NCBI GenBank assembly: GCA_001184405.1 | Contig: LFMX01000004.1 | Span: 62,001-126,000 of the forward strand | Direction of reading: 5' to 3' | DNA from: Candidatus Burkholderia humilis | GTDB taxonomy: Bacteria > Pseudomonadota > Gammaproteobacteria > Burkholderiales > Burkholderiaceae | Length of the DNA: 64,000 bases | Shown here: in pieces, positions 9,940-20,103 of the stretch | How the letters are laid out: every line of letters starts with the position of its first letter | Numbering within the stretch: position 1 is the stretch's first letter | Program-made: the position numbers and the translations under genes | The notes under the pieces: model-generated | What the model was told of the DNA's origin: nothing | Databases searched by the model: none | Seen by the model: only the letters and a program-made list of their open reading frames with translations

Positions 9940-10263
9940 CGAGATGCTCTACACCATGCCTATCGCAGTCGATAAACTCAAGCAGACGTTTTTCGAACCG
10001 CTAGTCGATGTCCCTTACGTTGGGACTGCCCGAACACAAGCGTGCGTGTCGCACTGAGAGTTATAGTATAATGAGCGGCTGGGCTTTAGGCAACATGATG
10101 AAAGCGCCGTGTGACGTGCTTTCGAACGCCATTCCCGATGCTAAAAAGCACGATCGTTCGCACCCGCGCTCACTTGCCGCGATGCATCAATGGAAGTACG
10201 CTTTGCGCCGTTGCCGCAGGCGCGTTTGCACGCCGCCCTGCCCTGCCAGACTCAAGCTCGCTC

Positions 10264-11012
10264 ATGATCGTTTTCGTCACCGGCGCATCGGCCGGTTTGG
10301 GCGCCGCCATCGCCCGTACTTTTGTGAAGGGCGGCCATCGCGTGATCGCGGCGGCGCGCCGCAAGGAACGGCTCGTCGCGCTGTCCAATGAACTCAGCGA
10401 TGCGCTATCCGCTCGAACTCGACGTGCGCGATGAAAGCGCCGTCAAGGCCGCCATTACATCGCTGCCGGAATCGTTCGCGGCCATCGACGTGCTCGTCAA
10501 CAACGCCGGCCTCACGCTCGGCATGGAGCCCGCGCAGCGCGCGAATCTCGGCGACTGGAAGGACATGATCGACACCAATTGCACGGGCCTCGTGACGGTG
10601 ACGCACACCGTGCTGCCGGGCATGGTCGAGCGCAATCGCGGGCACGTGTTCAACATGGGTTCGGTCGCGGGCCTATCCATACGCGGGCGGCAACGTCTAC
10701 GGCGCGACCAAGGCGTTCGTGCGCCAGTTCAACCTGAATCTGCGCGCCGATCTGGCGGGCACGGCGCTGCGCGTGACCGACATCGAGCCGGGACTCGTCG
10801 GCGGAACCGAGTTTTCGAACGTGCGCTTCAAGGGCGACGATGCGAAGGCGGAAACCGTCTACAAGGACACGCAGCCGCTCACGCCGGAAGACATCGCCGA
10901 TGCGATTTACTGGATCGCCACGCGCTCGGCGCACGTGAACGTCAACGCGATCGAGATCATGCCGATCGCGCAGACCTTCGCACCGTTGCAAATTTACCGC
11001 GGACAGTCGTGA
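10264..11012 (+). pseudogene. Short-chain dehydrogenase (YdfG-like), two frameshifts
   Basis: The start MIVFVTGASAGLGAAIAR carries the NADP-binding TGxxxGxG motif. The frame changes near 10405 and again near 10675. Also visible are NNAG (NVLVNNAGL-type), the catalytic pair YGATK, and the C-terminus DIEPGLVGGTEFSNVRF as in E. coli YdfG, a 3-hydroxy acid/serine dehydrogenase. The frame breaks fall between and within conserved blocks, so the enzyme is probably dead. A -10-like TATAAT at 10067-10072 lies upstream, next to the intron end. Confidence 0.8.
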
Positions 11013-11142
11013 CAATAGGGAGAACGCCTGAGGATTCTGGCGACGCCACTTCGGGTTCCGGTAAAATGCCGCGAATGTTTATTTGGCAAAAAGCGAGCCA
11101 GATCAGGCAATTGGGCTTCGGCGCGCGCGGAGCATCGTCAAG

Positions 11143-11579
11143 GTGAGCGATCCGTTGAATTTCGAGTGGCCGATTCGGGTGTATTACGAGGACACCGACG
11201 CGGGCGGCATCGTCTTCTACGCGAACTATCTGAAGTTCTTCGAGCGCGCGCGCACCGAATGGCTGCGTGCGTGCGGCATCGACCAACAGAAGCTGGCCGA
11301 GTCGGACGGCATTGTGTTCGTCGTGAGAAGAACGTCGGTGGATTCCTCGCCCGCGCGTCTGGACGATGTCATTCGCGTCGTGAGCCGTATCGACGGCTGG
11401 GTCGCGCGTCGGTGGATTTTCACCAGGAAGCGTGGCGCGGCGATGTACTGCTCGCGAGCGGCGATATTCGTATCGCGTCTGTGGGCTGTGCATCGATTCG
11501 TCCGGCCGGCATTCCCGACGCGGTGCTCGAAGGACTGAAGCGCGGTCTACACGCGAGCGGCACGGCGACTGCAGTTTGA
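11143..11579 (+). pseudogene. ybgC: YbgC-like acyl-CoA thioesterase of the Tol-Pal cluster, frameshifted
   Basis: The GTG start gives VSDPLNFEWPIRVYYEDTDAGG. The hotdog-fold active-site Asp lies in YYEDTDAGGIVFYANYLKFFE. The frame changes near 11395, after RIDGW, and the C-terminal half (QEAWRGDVLLASGDIRI) is in the next frame. YbgC thioesterases are almost always the first gene of the tol-pal operon and act on acyl-CoA or acyl-ACP at the inner membrane. It is the only damaged member of the cluster here. A GC hairpin followed by TTTC at about 11642-11668 lies before tolQ. Confidence 0.85.
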
Positions 11580-11745
11580 GTCCGATGATGATCGCGGCGA
11601 TATCGCTTATTCGCTTATTGACTGCAACACGCGGAATTTTAGAAAGCCGGCCTTCGGGCCGCTTTCGTTATGTTCACACCCGTTCACGAACCACTGCCGC
11701 GCCTTTACCAGACGCTTCTTTCGCTAAGCATCACAGCGGATCTCT

Positions 11746-12423
11746 ATGGAAAACACACAAGACCTGTCGATCGTTTCTCTCGTCATTCACGCGAGCCTGC
11801 TGGCGCAAGCCGTGATGGCGCTCTTGCTGGTGCTGTCACTGCTGTCGTGGACGTTCATCTTCCGCAAGGCTTTTGCGATTCGCCGCGCGCGCATGCAAAC
11901 GGAGCGCTTCGAACGCGATTTCTGGTCGGGCGGCGACCTGCAGACGCTGTATTCGAGCGCGGCGAACAACCGTCACACCATCGGCGCGCTCGAGCGTATC
12001 TTCGAATCCGGCATGCGCGAATTTCTGAAGGGCAAGGAGCGCCGCATCACCGATCCGGGCGCGATTCTCGACGGTTCCCGCCGCGCCATGCGCGCCGCGT
12101 TCCAGCGTGAAATGGATGTGCTCGAGGCGAATCTGGCGTTTCTCGCATCAGTCGGCTCGGTCAGTCCGTATATCGGTCTGTTTGGCACGGTGTGGGGGAT
12201 CATGAATTCGTTCCGCGGTTTGGCCAACGTGCAGCAGGCGACGCTCGCGAATGTCGCGCCGGGCATCGCCGAAGCGCTGGTTGCCACGGCGATCGGTCTC
12301 TTCGCCGCGATTCCGGCTGTGGTCGCGTACAACCGTTACGCGCACGATATCGACCGTCTGGCGATTCGTTTCGAGACTTTCATCGAAGAGTTCTCGAACA
12401 TTTTGCAGCGCCAGGCGCACTAA
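11746..12423 (+). CDS. tolQ: TolQ, proton-channel subunit of the Tol-Pal system
   Basis: The 225-residue protein has three membrane segments (about residues 16-36, 130-150 and 165-190) in the TolQ/ExbB/MotA arrangement. Typical motifs are FLASVGSVSPYIGLFGTVWGIM and GIAEALVATAIGLFAAIPAVVAYN. With TolR it uses the proton gradient to energise TolA, holding the outer membrane to the cell wall during division. It is intact, of normal length, and followed 16 nt later by tolR, with which it is probably co-transcribed. Confidence 0.97.
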   Translation: MENTQDLSIVSLVIHASLLAQAVMALLLVLSLLSWTFIFRKAFAIRRARMQTERFERDFWSGGDLQTLYSSAANNRHTIGALERIFESGMREFLKGKERRITDPGAILDGSRRAMRAAFQREMDVLEANLAFLASVGSVSPYIGLFGTVWGIMNSFRGLANVQQATLANVAPGIAEALVATAIGLFAAIPAVVAYNRYAHDIDRLAIRFETFIEEFSNILQRQAH

Positions 12424-12439
12424 GGAAAAGGAGTCCGCG

Positions 12440-12883
12440 ATGGCAGGCCCTATGCGTTCAAGCATGCGTGGCGGTTCGCGCCGCGCGATGGCCGACATCA
12501 ACGTCGTGCCGTATATCGACGTGATGCTCGTGCTGCTCGTGATCTTCATGGTGACCGCGCCGCTCGTGTCGCCGTCGATCATCAACTTGCCGACGGTCGG
12601 CAACGCGCAGCCACAGGAACAGCAGCCGCCGGTCGTCATCCATATCAAGGCGGATGGCAGCATGACCATTCGCTATAAGGATGACGCCGGCTCGTCGCAA
12701 GAGCAGAGAATGAATAAGGCCGATCTCAATACGTTCGTGTTGAACCGGCAGGAGTCGCATCCGGATCAGCCCGTCGTGATCGCGGCGGACAAGACGGTGA
12801 AGTATGAAAACGTCATGAACGTGATGTCCAATATGAAGGCGCGCGGTGTGAAGCGCGTCGGGTTGCTCGTCAAATCGCAATGA
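12440..12883 (+). CDS. tolR: TolR, inner-membrane partner of TolQ
   Basis: This 147-residue ExbD/TolR protein has one membrane segment (about residues 23-43) containing the proton-accepting Asp in INVVPYIDVMLVLLVIFMV. A periplasmic domain follows (VVIAADKTVKYENVMNVM). It starts at ATG 12440 after AAGGAAAAGGAG. Its stop overlaps the tolA start (ATGA at 12880-12883), indicating translational coupling. Confidence 0.97.
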   Translation: MAGPMRSSMRGGSRRAMADINVVPYIDVMLVLLVIFMVTAPLVSPSIINLPTVGNAQPQEQQPPVVIHIKADGSMTIRYKDDAGSSQEQRMNKADLNTFVLNRQESHPDQPVVIAADKTVKYENVMNVMSNMKARGVKRVGLLVKSQ

Positions 12884-13731
12884 TCGGTTCGCGCAACACT
12901 CAGCCACGGCATCCGCGCGGACAGGCATCCGCGCGGCCCGCTCGTCCGCCGCGCGAACGCGGCACGTGGAAGGCGTTCGGGCTCGCTGCGCTGATGCATT
13001 TGCTGTTGATCTGGCTGCTGTATCACGGCATCAACTGGCAGAACAACACGCCTGCGGGCGCCGAAGCGGAAATCTGGACCGAGATCCCGGATACGCCCGC
13101 GAAGGACGAGGACGCGGATATCGCGCTTCAGGAGAAGAAACGCAAGCAGCAGGAAGCGGAAGCGAAACATCAGCAACAACTGGCTGCGCAAGCCGCGGCT
13201 GCGGCCGCTGCGCAAAAGGTGATGCAGGACAAGCAGAAGCAGATCGAGCAGCAGCGTCAGGCCGAACTGCAGAAGCAGGAACAGTTGAAGGAACAGAAGG
13301 AAGCCAAGGCTAAGGCAAAAGCGGAAGCCGATGCGAAAGCCAAGGTCGATGCCGAACGCAAGGCGCGTCTGGCCGCACTGCAAGGTCAGTTGGGCGGCGG
13401 CAAGGAAGCGAGTGGCGAAGGGCTGGCGAAGAGCGGCACCGGCAAGGGCGCGGGTGGAACGGCGCTATCGGCGAACTTCCAGGAGAAAGTGCAGCGGCGC
13501 GTGCGGCCGAACATCTCCTGGTCGGGCGAAACGGCGGGCCTGGAAACTGTGGTCGCGGTTCGCTGCGCGCCGTCGGGCACCCTGCTTTCCGCGCGGATCA
13601 GCCGGTCGAGCGGCAACGAACAGTGGGATCAGGCCGCGTTGCGCGCAGTGCAGCGTTCCGATCCGCTTCCGCAAGACGACGATGGCAAAACGCCGCCGTC
13701 CTTCACGATCACGCTGAGGCCGGCCAGCTAA
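12880..13731 (+). CDS. tolA: TolA, trans-envelope linker of the Tol-Pal system
   Basis: The 283-residue protein has an N-terminal membrane anchor (WKAFGLAALMHLLLIWLLYHG, positions about 30-50). A long alanine/lysine/glutamine-rich helical domain spans residues about 85-165, and a C-terminal TonB-like domain has two Cys-poor strands (VVAVRCAPSGTLLSARI). It links the TolQR motor to Pal and TolB at the outer membrane. It is intact and overlaps tolR by 4 nt. The helical domain uses repetitive AAG/GCG/CAG codons. Confidence 0.96.
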   Translation: MIGSRNTQPRHPRGQASARPARPPRERGTWKAFGLAALMHLLLIWLLYHGINWQNNTPAGAEAEIWTEIPDTPAKDEDADIALQEKKRKQQEAEAKHQQQLAAQAAAAAAAQKVMQDKQKQIEQQRQAELQKQEQLKEQKEAKAKAKAEADAKAKVDAERKARLAALQGQLGGGKEASGEGLAKSGTGKGAGGTALSANFQEKVQRRVRPNISWSGETAGLETVVAVRCAPSGTLLSARISRSSGNEQWDQAALRAVQRSDPLPQDDDGKTPPSFTITLRPAS

Positions 13732-13842
13732 GCATGCGAGCGTGATAGTGCCCGTGAAAACGGGAACGAAATGTGCGGCCGGGGGGTCTGTTCTGTAGCC
13801 CCCCCGGCACCTGAAAAACGCTTTTTTTGGAACCTAAACAGC

Positions 13843-15135
13843 ATGAGCTTGATGACGAAGCTTGGCCTGAGAACGTTGGTCGCGTCCTGCCTGATCGCAG
13901 CCGGCACCGCCGCACACGCCCAGTTGAACGTACTCGTGACCGGCGTCGGCTCCACGCAATTCCCGATCGCGACGGCCACGTTCGCCAACGAAGCAAGCTC
14001 GCCGCAGCAAGTGAGCGCGATCATCCGTCAGGATCTGCAGCGCAGCGGCAAGTTCACGAATATCGACGCGGGCAGCACGCCCATCTCGGAAACGGATTCG
14101 GTCGATTTCGGCACGTGGAAAGCCAAGGGCGCGAACGCGTTCGTATCGGGCAGCGTGAACAAGCTGCCGAACGGCCAGTACGAAGTGCGCTTCCGTCTCT
14201 ATGACACGATGAATCAGCAGAATCTCGGCGGCCTGTCGCTGGTTTCCGGCGAAGGCGGTCTGCGCATGAGCGCGCACAAGATCGCGGATTACATCTACGC
14301 CAAGCTGCTCGGCGGGCGCGGCGTGTTCGCCACGCGTCTGTCGTACGTCATTCAGACGGGCGGCCGTTATCAGCTCCAGATTTCGGATTCGGATGGTCAG
14401 GACGCGAAGATCGCCCTCTCCAGCCCGGAACCGATCATTTCGCCGGCATGGTCGCCGGACGGCACAAAGGTCGCGTATGTGTCGTTTGAGAAGAAGAAGC
14501 CGGTCGTCTATATCCACGATCTGCCGACGGGGCGTCGCGTCGTGGTATCGAATCAGAAGGGAAATAACAGCGCGCCGGCGTGGTCGCCGGACGGCCGCAA
14601 GCTCGCGGTCGCCCTGTCGCGCACCGGCAACACGCAGATTTTCGAAGTCAACGCGGACGGCTCGGGGTTGCGCCGTCTGACACAAGGCAGTTCCATCGAC
14701 ACCGAGCCGTTCTTCTCTCCCGATGGCAACTGGATTTATTTCACGAGCGATCGCGGCGGCCAACCGCAGATCTACAAGATGCCGGCGGCTGGGGAAAACG
14801 CCGGCTCGGCCCAGCGGATCACGTTCACGGGCGCGTACAACACGAGCCCGCGCGTGAGTCCTGACGGCAAGCAACTCGCGTACATTTGGCGCACTGGCGG
14901 CGGCTTCAAGTTGTATGTGCAGGACCTCGCGTCCGGCACGGCAACGGGGCTGACCGACACGACGCATGACGAATCGCCGAGCTTTGCGGCGAATGGTCAG
15001 TACATCCTCTACGCCACCCAAGTGAACGGACGTGGCGTGTTGGCAGCCGTGTCGACCGATGGTCACACGCGGCAAGTCTTGTCAGTTCAGGGCGGTGTGG
15101 TGCGCGAGCCGTCCTGGGGTCCGTTCATGCAATAA
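13843..15135 (+). CDS. tolB: TolB, periplasmic beta-propeller of the Tol-Pal system
   Basis: About 430 residues with a Sec signal peptide ([18 protein letters not shown]) cut near AHA|QLN. An N-terminal domain follows, then WD40-like propeller repeats marked by [31 protein letters not shown] and [16 protein letters not shown]. It binds Pal. I chose ATG 13843 (MSLMTKLG) because upstream codons are not signal-like. ATG 13852 is an alternative. The gene is intact. Confidence 0.96.
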   Translation: MSLMTKLGLRTLVASCLIAAGTAAHAQLNVLVTGVGSTQFPIATATFANEASSPQQVSAIIRQDLQRSGKFTNIDAGSTPISETDSVDFGTWKAKGANAFVSGSVNKLPNGQYEVRFRLYDTMNQQNLGGLSLVSGEGGLRMSAHKIADYIYAKLLGGRGVFATRLSYVIQTGGRYQLQISDSDGQDAKIALSSPEPIISPAWSPDGTKVAYVSFEKKKPVVYIHDLPTGRRVVVSNQKGNNSAPAWSPDGRKLAVALSRTGNTQIFEVNADGSGLRRLTQGSSIDTEPFFSPDGNWIYFTSDRGGQPQIYKMPAAGENAGSAQRITFTGAYNTSPRVSPDGKQLAYIWRTGGGFKLYVQDLASGTATGLTDTTHDESPSFAANGQYILYATQVNGRGVLAAVSTDGHTRQVLSVQGGVVREPSWGPFMQ

Positions 15136-15190
15136 GTCCAGCAATAACGTTTCACATACAACGTTCAGCTACAACACAAGGAGAGGTACC

Positions 15191-15697
15191 ATGATGTCGA
15201 AACTTCGTATCGGCCTGGCAGTTGCGATGGTCGGCGCATTGGCGGCGTGTCATTCGGGCGTGAAGCTCGATGAAGGCGCGAACAAGGGTGCGATCGGCAC
15301 GCAGCCGAACTCGAACGACGTGAGGCAGGTCAACATCGACCCGCTGAACGATCCGAACAGCCCGCTCGTCAAGCGCAGCATCTATTTCGACTTCGACAGC
15401 TATGCCGTGAAGGACGACTATCAGCCGCTGCTGCAACAACACTCGAGGTATCTGAAGAGCCATCCGGAGCGTCACGTTCTGATTCAGGGCAACACCGACG
15501 AACGCGGCACGAGCGAGTACAACCTCGCGCTGGGCCAGAAGCGTGCGGAAGCCGTGCGTCGCGCAATGTCGCTGATGGGCGTGGCGGATTCGCAGATGGA
15601 AGCCGTGTCGCTCGGCAAGGAAAAACCGATGGCGACGGGTCATGACGAATCGTCGTGGGCGCAAAACCGCCGCGCGGATCTCGCTTACCAGCAGTAA
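15191..15697 (+). CDS. pal: Pal, peptidoglycan-associated outer-membrane lipoprotein
   Basis: The 168-residue lipoprotein has lipobox LAAC (Cys about residue 20). Its OmpA-like peptidoglycan-binding domain has SIYFDFDSYAVKDDY, ERHVLIQGNTDERGTSEYN and the NRRADLAY end. A clear ribosome site (AAGGAGAGG) precedes ATG 15191. Pal anchors the outer membrane to the wall and is the target of TolA and TolB. Intact. Confidence 0.97.
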   Translation: MMSKLRIGLAVAMVGALAACHSGVKLDEGANKGAIGTQPNSNDVRQVNIDPLNDPNSPLVKRSIYFDFDSYAVKDDYQPLLQQHSRYLKSHPERHVLIQGNTDERGTSEYNLALGQKRAEAVRRAMSLMGVADSQMEAVSLGKEKPMATGHDESSWAQNRRADLAYQQ

Positions 15698-15733
15698 TCA
15701 ACTTAACGTTACCAGTTACGGGTGAGTCGCCCT

Positions 15734-16483
15734 ATGTTGTATCGCTTTCCCTTACTGCGCTTGGCCACAGCCGCGTGCGTAGCCGGTTCGGCCTTGCTGA
15801 GCGTGCTCGCCCACGCCGGTGTCTTCGACGACAACGAGGCGCGTAAAGCTGTGCTCGATCTGCGCACGAAGACCGACAGCCTGAGCAATCAGTTGCAGGC
15901 CGCGCAGCGCACGATCCTCGATCAGCAGAATCGCATCGACCAGTTGAATCAGCAGGCCGCGACGGTTCGCGGACAGAACGAGGATCTGACCAACCAGGTC
16001 GCCACGTTGCAGAAGCAGCAGAAGGACTATTACGCCGATCTCGATGCGCGCATGAAGAAATTCGAGCCGCAGCAAGAGACGATCGATGGCGTGACGGGTT
16101 CCGTGCAGCCTGGCGAGACGGAGGCGTTCAACGCAGCGTCGACTCAGTTCCGTAACGGTGACTATAAAAACGCCGCGGCGTCGTTCAAGTCGTTCGTGGC
16201 GAAGTATCCGCAGAGCCCGTATCAGCCGACGGCGCGATACTGGCTCGGCAATGCTTTGTACGCTCAACGCGATTACAAGGGATCGACTGCAATCTGGCAG
16301 GATCTGGTGAAACAGTATCCGACGCATCCGCGTGCACCCGAGGCGCTTCTCGCGATCGCGAATAATCAGATCGAGCAAGGTCAGAAGGCAGCGGCAAAGC
16401 AGACGCTGCAGCAGATCATCTCGCAGTATTCGGGCACCGAAGTCGCGCAGTCCGCGCAAAGCAAGATGTCGCAAGTGAAGTAA
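15734..16483 (+). CDS. cpoB: CpoB/YbgF, TPR protein coordinating Tol with cell-wall synthesis
   Basis: The 249-residue periplasmic protein has a signal peptide (LATAACVAGSALLSVLAHA) and an N-terminal coiled coil (KTDSLSNQLQAAQRTILDQQ). C-terminal TPR repeats include AFNAASTQFRNGDYKNAAAS and ARYWLGNALYAQRDYKGS. I use ATG 15734; a GTG at 15722 is possible. It is the last gene of the tol operon and is followed by a terminator. Confidence 0.95.
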   Translation: MLYRFPLLRLATAACVAGSALLSVLAHAGVFDDNEARKAVLDLRTKTDSLSNQLQAAQRTILDQQNRIDQLNQQAATVRGQNEDLTNQVATLQKQQKDYYADLDARMKKFEPQQETIDGVTGSVQPGETEAFNAASTQFRNGDYKNAAASFKSFVAKYPQSPYQPTARYWLGNALYAQRDYKGSTAIWQDLVKQYPTHPRAPEALLAIANNQIEQGQKAAAKQTLQQIISQYSGTEVAQSAQSKMSQVK

Positions 16484-16502
16484 GACGTGCCTCTCGAGGA
16501 AG

Positions 16503-16536
16503 ATGCCCGCAGGCTGTGATGCTGCGGGCATTTTCT
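16503..16536 (+). terminator. Rho-independent terminator of the tol-pal operon
   Basis: A 10-bp GC-rich stem (16503-16512 with 16522-16531) has a 9-nt loop and is followed by TTTTCTTTT. It lies 20 nt after the cpoB stop. Confidence 0.9.
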
Positions 16537-16606
16537 TTTCTCTTAGGAATTTTAGGCACAGCGGTTGACGTAGCTGTCTTTTGGCGGCTATAGTTTCCCC
16601 TCTTTC

Positions 16607-16682
16607 GGGTCGTTAGCTCAGCTGGTAGAGCAGCGGACTTTTAATCCGTTGGTCACGGGTTCGAATCCCGTACGGCCTACCA
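16607..16682 (+). tRNA. tRNA-Lys (anticodon UUU)
   Basis: 76 nt including an encoded CCA. The acceptor GGGTCGT pairs with ACGGCCT, with two G-U pairs. The D-loop is AGCTCAGCTGGTAGAGC, the anticodon arm CGGACTTTTAATCCG carries TTT, and the T arm is CGGGTTCGAATCCCG. It appears functional. Such tRNA genes are common integration targets, but no att duplication is visible next to it. Confidence 0.97.
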
Positions 16683-16690
16683 AAGAAAAT

Positions 16691-16719
16691 CAAAGGGCTG
16701 CGCTTAGCGCAGCCCTTTG
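16691..16719. terminator. Hairpin terminator after tRNA-Lys
   Basis: A 13-bp perfect stem (16691-16703 with 16707-16719) has a 3-nt loop. It carries AAA and TTT at the stem base, as in symmetrical rho-independent terminators. Confidence 0.85.
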
Positions 16720-17111
16720 TCATTCCTGGCTTTCCCTTCCACTCTCACCTCACGCGCGTCCCTCATCGAATACAAGATGATGCGATAGAGAGGAGTCCGC
16801 GACATCTCGCGCCACGCTCCCACGCGCCCTTTCCTCCGATGAAATCCTTTGCCAGCGGGCCTTCCACGCCTGTCTCACCGGCATCTATTACCCGAAATCC
16901 GCACCAAATATTACAACATACTTTCTATTGCTGATTCTTCTCAAGCATCACGATTTATTGCCGTAATCACCGTCAGCAAAGTGAGCGCGATGTCACTTCT
17001 GTGCCGGCACTCACCTCGCGATCAGGCGGTAGGAACTCGTTCGCGTTTTGTCGAAACCGACGCGAACGGCACAACAAAAAAGCATCAATAAACCAATGCG
17101 AAGAAAAGAAA
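16720..17111. other. Intergenic region upstream of the repeat protein
   Basis: No gene supported. It is moderately AT-rich around 16895-16975, compatible with a promoter region. The sequence just before ATG 17112 is A/G-rich (GAAGAAAAGAAA) and serves as a weak ribosome site. Confidence 0.4.
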
Positions 17112-18958
17112 ATGGTTTCCGCCATTTCTCAGAATGTGTTGTCGGCATTGTCCGCGTCACAAATCGGAGCGCTAACCACCTCCCAAATCACTAGCCTGAC
17201 TTCCAGCCAAGTCAGTTCGCTGACTGCGAAGCAGGCTTCTGGGCTCACCACGTCGCAATTGAGCGCGCTGGCAGGCTCGACGCTGTCCATCAACAGCGCA
17301 AACCGCGCTTGCCGCGCTCGCCGCGGACGGGCTCAATACGCTGTTTTCGACGCAATCGGCGCTGACGTCCACGCAAGTCGCGGCGCTCAGCGCATCGCAA
17401 CTGAATGCGGTGGCCGCGGGCATCACCTATGTCGTCCAGCAATTGACGACCAAGCAGATCGGCGGACTGTCGACGTCGGTGATCAGCTAGCTGGGTACGC
17501 AGCTGGCCAACCTCAGCACGACGCAAACCGGCGCACTGACCGCCGCGCAGATCAATTCGCTCGGCGCGAACGCCGATACCGATCTCGGCACGGCGGGAAT
17601 CAGCAAGCTGTCGTCCAAACAGGTCGCAGGGCTGTCGTCGACGGTCGTCAACAGCATGAGCGCGCACCTTTCGTCGCTGAGCACCGGCGCTGCCCCCACA
17701 CTGACTTCGGCGGCCCTCAACGCGCTCGGCACGTCGCTGAAGAGCCTGATGACCGGACAAGCTCGACGCACTCTCCGCCAGCCAGATCAACGGCCTGGGA
17801 CCAACCTGAGCGCGGATCTCGGCACGTCGCTGCTGGGCCAACTGAGCGCCAAGCAGATCGCCGGTCTGTCGTCGGCAACGGTCGGCGCACTCGGAACCAA
17901 CGTCACGTCGCTCAGCTCGGCCGGCGTCAACGCGCTCAGCGCCGCGCAACTGACCGCGCTTGGCATGGCGATTACGCAGATCGCGTCGCAATTGAGCACG
18001 GCGCAGATCAGCAGCCTGACCTCGTCGGCGATCAGCTCGTTCGGTACGACACTGTTGACGCTGGCCTCGACGCAAGTCGCCGCGCTCACCGCCGCGCAAA
18101 TCAATTCGCTCGGGACGAACGCTCATACGAACCTCGGCACGACCGGTATCAGCCACCTGACGGCCAAGCAGGTCGCCGGCCTGACGACGACCGTCGTCGG
18201 CGGTCTGGGCACGGACGTCGCATCGGCTGGCTCAGCACCGGCGCTGTCACCGCGCTGACCTCGGGCGATCTCAACGCGCTCAGCACGTCGCTGCAGAAAC
18301 TGACGACCGCGCAAGTCAATGTCCTGACCTCGAACCAGATCAACGCACTGGGCACCAACCTGACCGCCGATCTCGGCACGTCGGCGATCGCACAGTTGCT
18401 GAATCGCACAGTTGCTGAACACGCAGGTTTCGGGCATGTCGACGGCGACGGTGGCGGGTCTCGGCGCCAACATTGCTTCGCTCAGCACGGCCGCCACCGG
18501 CGCGTTGAACTCGGCGCAGTTGAATTCGGCGAGCGCGAACATCACGAACATCGTCGCCAAGCTGATGACCTCGCAAGTTCAGAACCTGACGACGACCTCG
18601 GTCAGCGCACTGGGTACGTCGGCCACGCAAGTGATCGGCAACCTGACGAGCAAGCAAGTCGGCAGTCTCGCGACGACGTCGATCGGCGCGCTCTCGACGG
18701 CTCAGATCGGCGCACTAACGTCGGCTCAGGTCGGCGGCCTCACGGCGGCCCAACTGAGCGCAACGGCTCAAGGCAGCGCACTGATCGTCGGCATGTCGGC
18801 CAACCAGATCAGCCAGATCAATGCAACCGAATTCGCGAAGATGGCCACCACGGCTATCGGCAGCGCTCGGCGCATTGAGCAGCACGCAACTGGCTAACCT
18901 GACGGTCAAGCAAGTTCAGGCGCTGGGCACGAACATCTCCGTTCTGACCAACCTGTAA
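17112..18958 (+). pseudogene. Octapeptide-repeat surface protein (adhesin-like), several frameshifts
   Basis: Starting MVSAISQNVLSALSASQIGA, the protein consists almost entirely of 8-residue units of pattern x-x-x-Q-(I/V/L)-x-x-L, such as TTSQITSL, TSSQVSSL and TAKQASGL. It is rich in Thr, Ser and Asn. A regular repeat of this type suggests a solenoid, presumably extracellular. Frame changes near 17300, 17780, 18235, 18400 and 18865, and an in-frame TAG at 17488-17490, interrupt it. The last frame ends LTVKQVQALGTNISVLTNL at 18958. No signal peptide or membrane anchor is visible, as in type I secreted proteins. The following TPR gene may have modified it. Confidence 0.65.
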
Positions 18959-18990
18959 TTCACGTAGTCGCAAGTCGTAGTCAGCAATGA

Positions 18991-19013
18991 AGGACGGGAA
19001 TGTTCCCCGTCCT
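18991..19013 (+). terminator. Hairpin after the repeat-protein gene
   Basis: An 8-bp stem AGGACGGG / CCCGTCCT with a 7-nt loop, 32 nt after the stop. It has no T-run, so it may only attenuate transcription or protect the mRNA end. Confidence 0.35.
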
Positions 19014-19065
19014 GCCCGGCGCCTCACGAACGGGGCGCCGGATTCTGAGCCATCACAGACACGCC

Positions 19066-20103
19066 ATGAACACCACGGTCGAACCGATTGCCATCCTGAC
19101 CGCCCTGATCAACCAGGGTGAAACCGACGTCGCGCTGCAACAGGTCGAAGCGCTGCTCGAGCATCGTCAGTATCTTCCCAGCCTGCATTTCTGAAGGCCG
19201 AAGCGTTGCGCATCGGTGGACGACCGCTCGACGCCATCGCGTCCTATCGCAACGCCGGCGCACTGAGCGCGGGCACGCGAAGCTGGATGCTGGAAAGCAT
19301 TCTGATGAGCGCGGTGCAGCGCTTCACCGAAGCGCACGAGTGCCTGATCTACGCTCACGCGGAAGAACCCGGCAGCGAGGAAGCCACGAGCTCGCTAATC
19401 ACGGTGCTGTTTCAACAAATTCTCGCCGGCCAGCACGAAGACGCGCTGGCCCGCATCGAACACTGACTCGTGAGCAAGCCGGGCCAGCGCGGCCTGCTGC
19501 TGCTCAAGGCCGAAGCGCTGATGAAAGCCGCGCGCAACGCCGAAGCAATCGATGCCTTCCGCATCGCGGGCCGTGCGGGCGCAAGCGTGCGCGCTGCTCG
19601 CCGCCGAGCGTCGCGTCGACGAATCGCTCGATTGTCTGCGCGCGGGCATTCTCGAAGAGCCCGGCAACGAAGAGTTGCTCGATACGCTCGTCACCACGCT
19701 GTTCAACGCGCAGCGCGCCGCCGAAGGCACGCCGTTCGCCATACGCCTGCTGGGCACGGGGCACACGGCGCAACGTCTGTCGAACGCGGCGCTGCTGCTG
19801 CAAAACGTCGGCGGCTACGGTTACGCCAACGACGCCTTCAAGAAAATCCTCGGCGCCAATCCGAACAACGTGGCCGTCGTCGACGCGGCCTTCGTGCCGG
19901 CGCGCTTCGCCTGCGAATGGGAATGGGTCAGCAAGTTGCAGGGCATGATCCGCGACTGCTACGACCGCGGCGAATACGACACCATCAACGAATTTCCGAT
20001 GACCAACGTCGCGTGGTGCCCGGACGAGCGCTACAACCTCGAAGTCGCGCGCTCGTACATGGCGCGCAAGGTGCCGTCGGACGTGCGTCCGCTGTTCCGC
20101 AAA
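19066..20103 (+). pseudogene. TPR protein, probably the N-terminal part of an OGT/SPINDLY-type glycosyltransferase, cut by IS5
   Basis: After MNTTVEPIAILTALINQGET come TPR-like helices in three frames (LLLLKAEALMKAARNAEAID; LLQNVGGYGYANDAFKKIL). Frame changes lie near 19190 and 19580, and an in-frame TGA at 19464-19466 probably replaces Trp. The sequence ends VARSYMARKVPSDVRPLFRK directly at the IS5 left end. The TPR-plus-DUF layout and the position after a Ser/Thr-rich repeat protein resemble adhesin-glycosylating TPR transferases. The catalytic domain is missing, so this assignment is an inference. Confidence 0.6.

Larger units (their letters stand above)
8645..10054 (-). mobile_element. 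Internally deleted group II intron
   Basis: On the minus strand a 5' end of GUGYG type (GTGCGACACGCACG) lies at 10054-10041. The interior encodes a reverse transcriptase-maturase with HNH domain, and the 3' part contains a domain V hairpin. The boundaries are my estimate; the 3' end was set just after domain VI. At about 1.4 kb it is shorter than usual because much of the RT domain is gone. It separates island debris from the tol-side chromosome. Confidence 0.7.

Noticed and set aside
13834-15075. Minus-strand open frame of 413 codons opposite tolB
   Set aside because: Antisense shadow in a high-GC gene. TolB propeller motifs are on the plus strand.
17290-18156. Minus-strand frame with regular Arg-rich repeats
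   Set aside because: The repetition is the complement of the octapeptide coding repeat. There is no independent gene.
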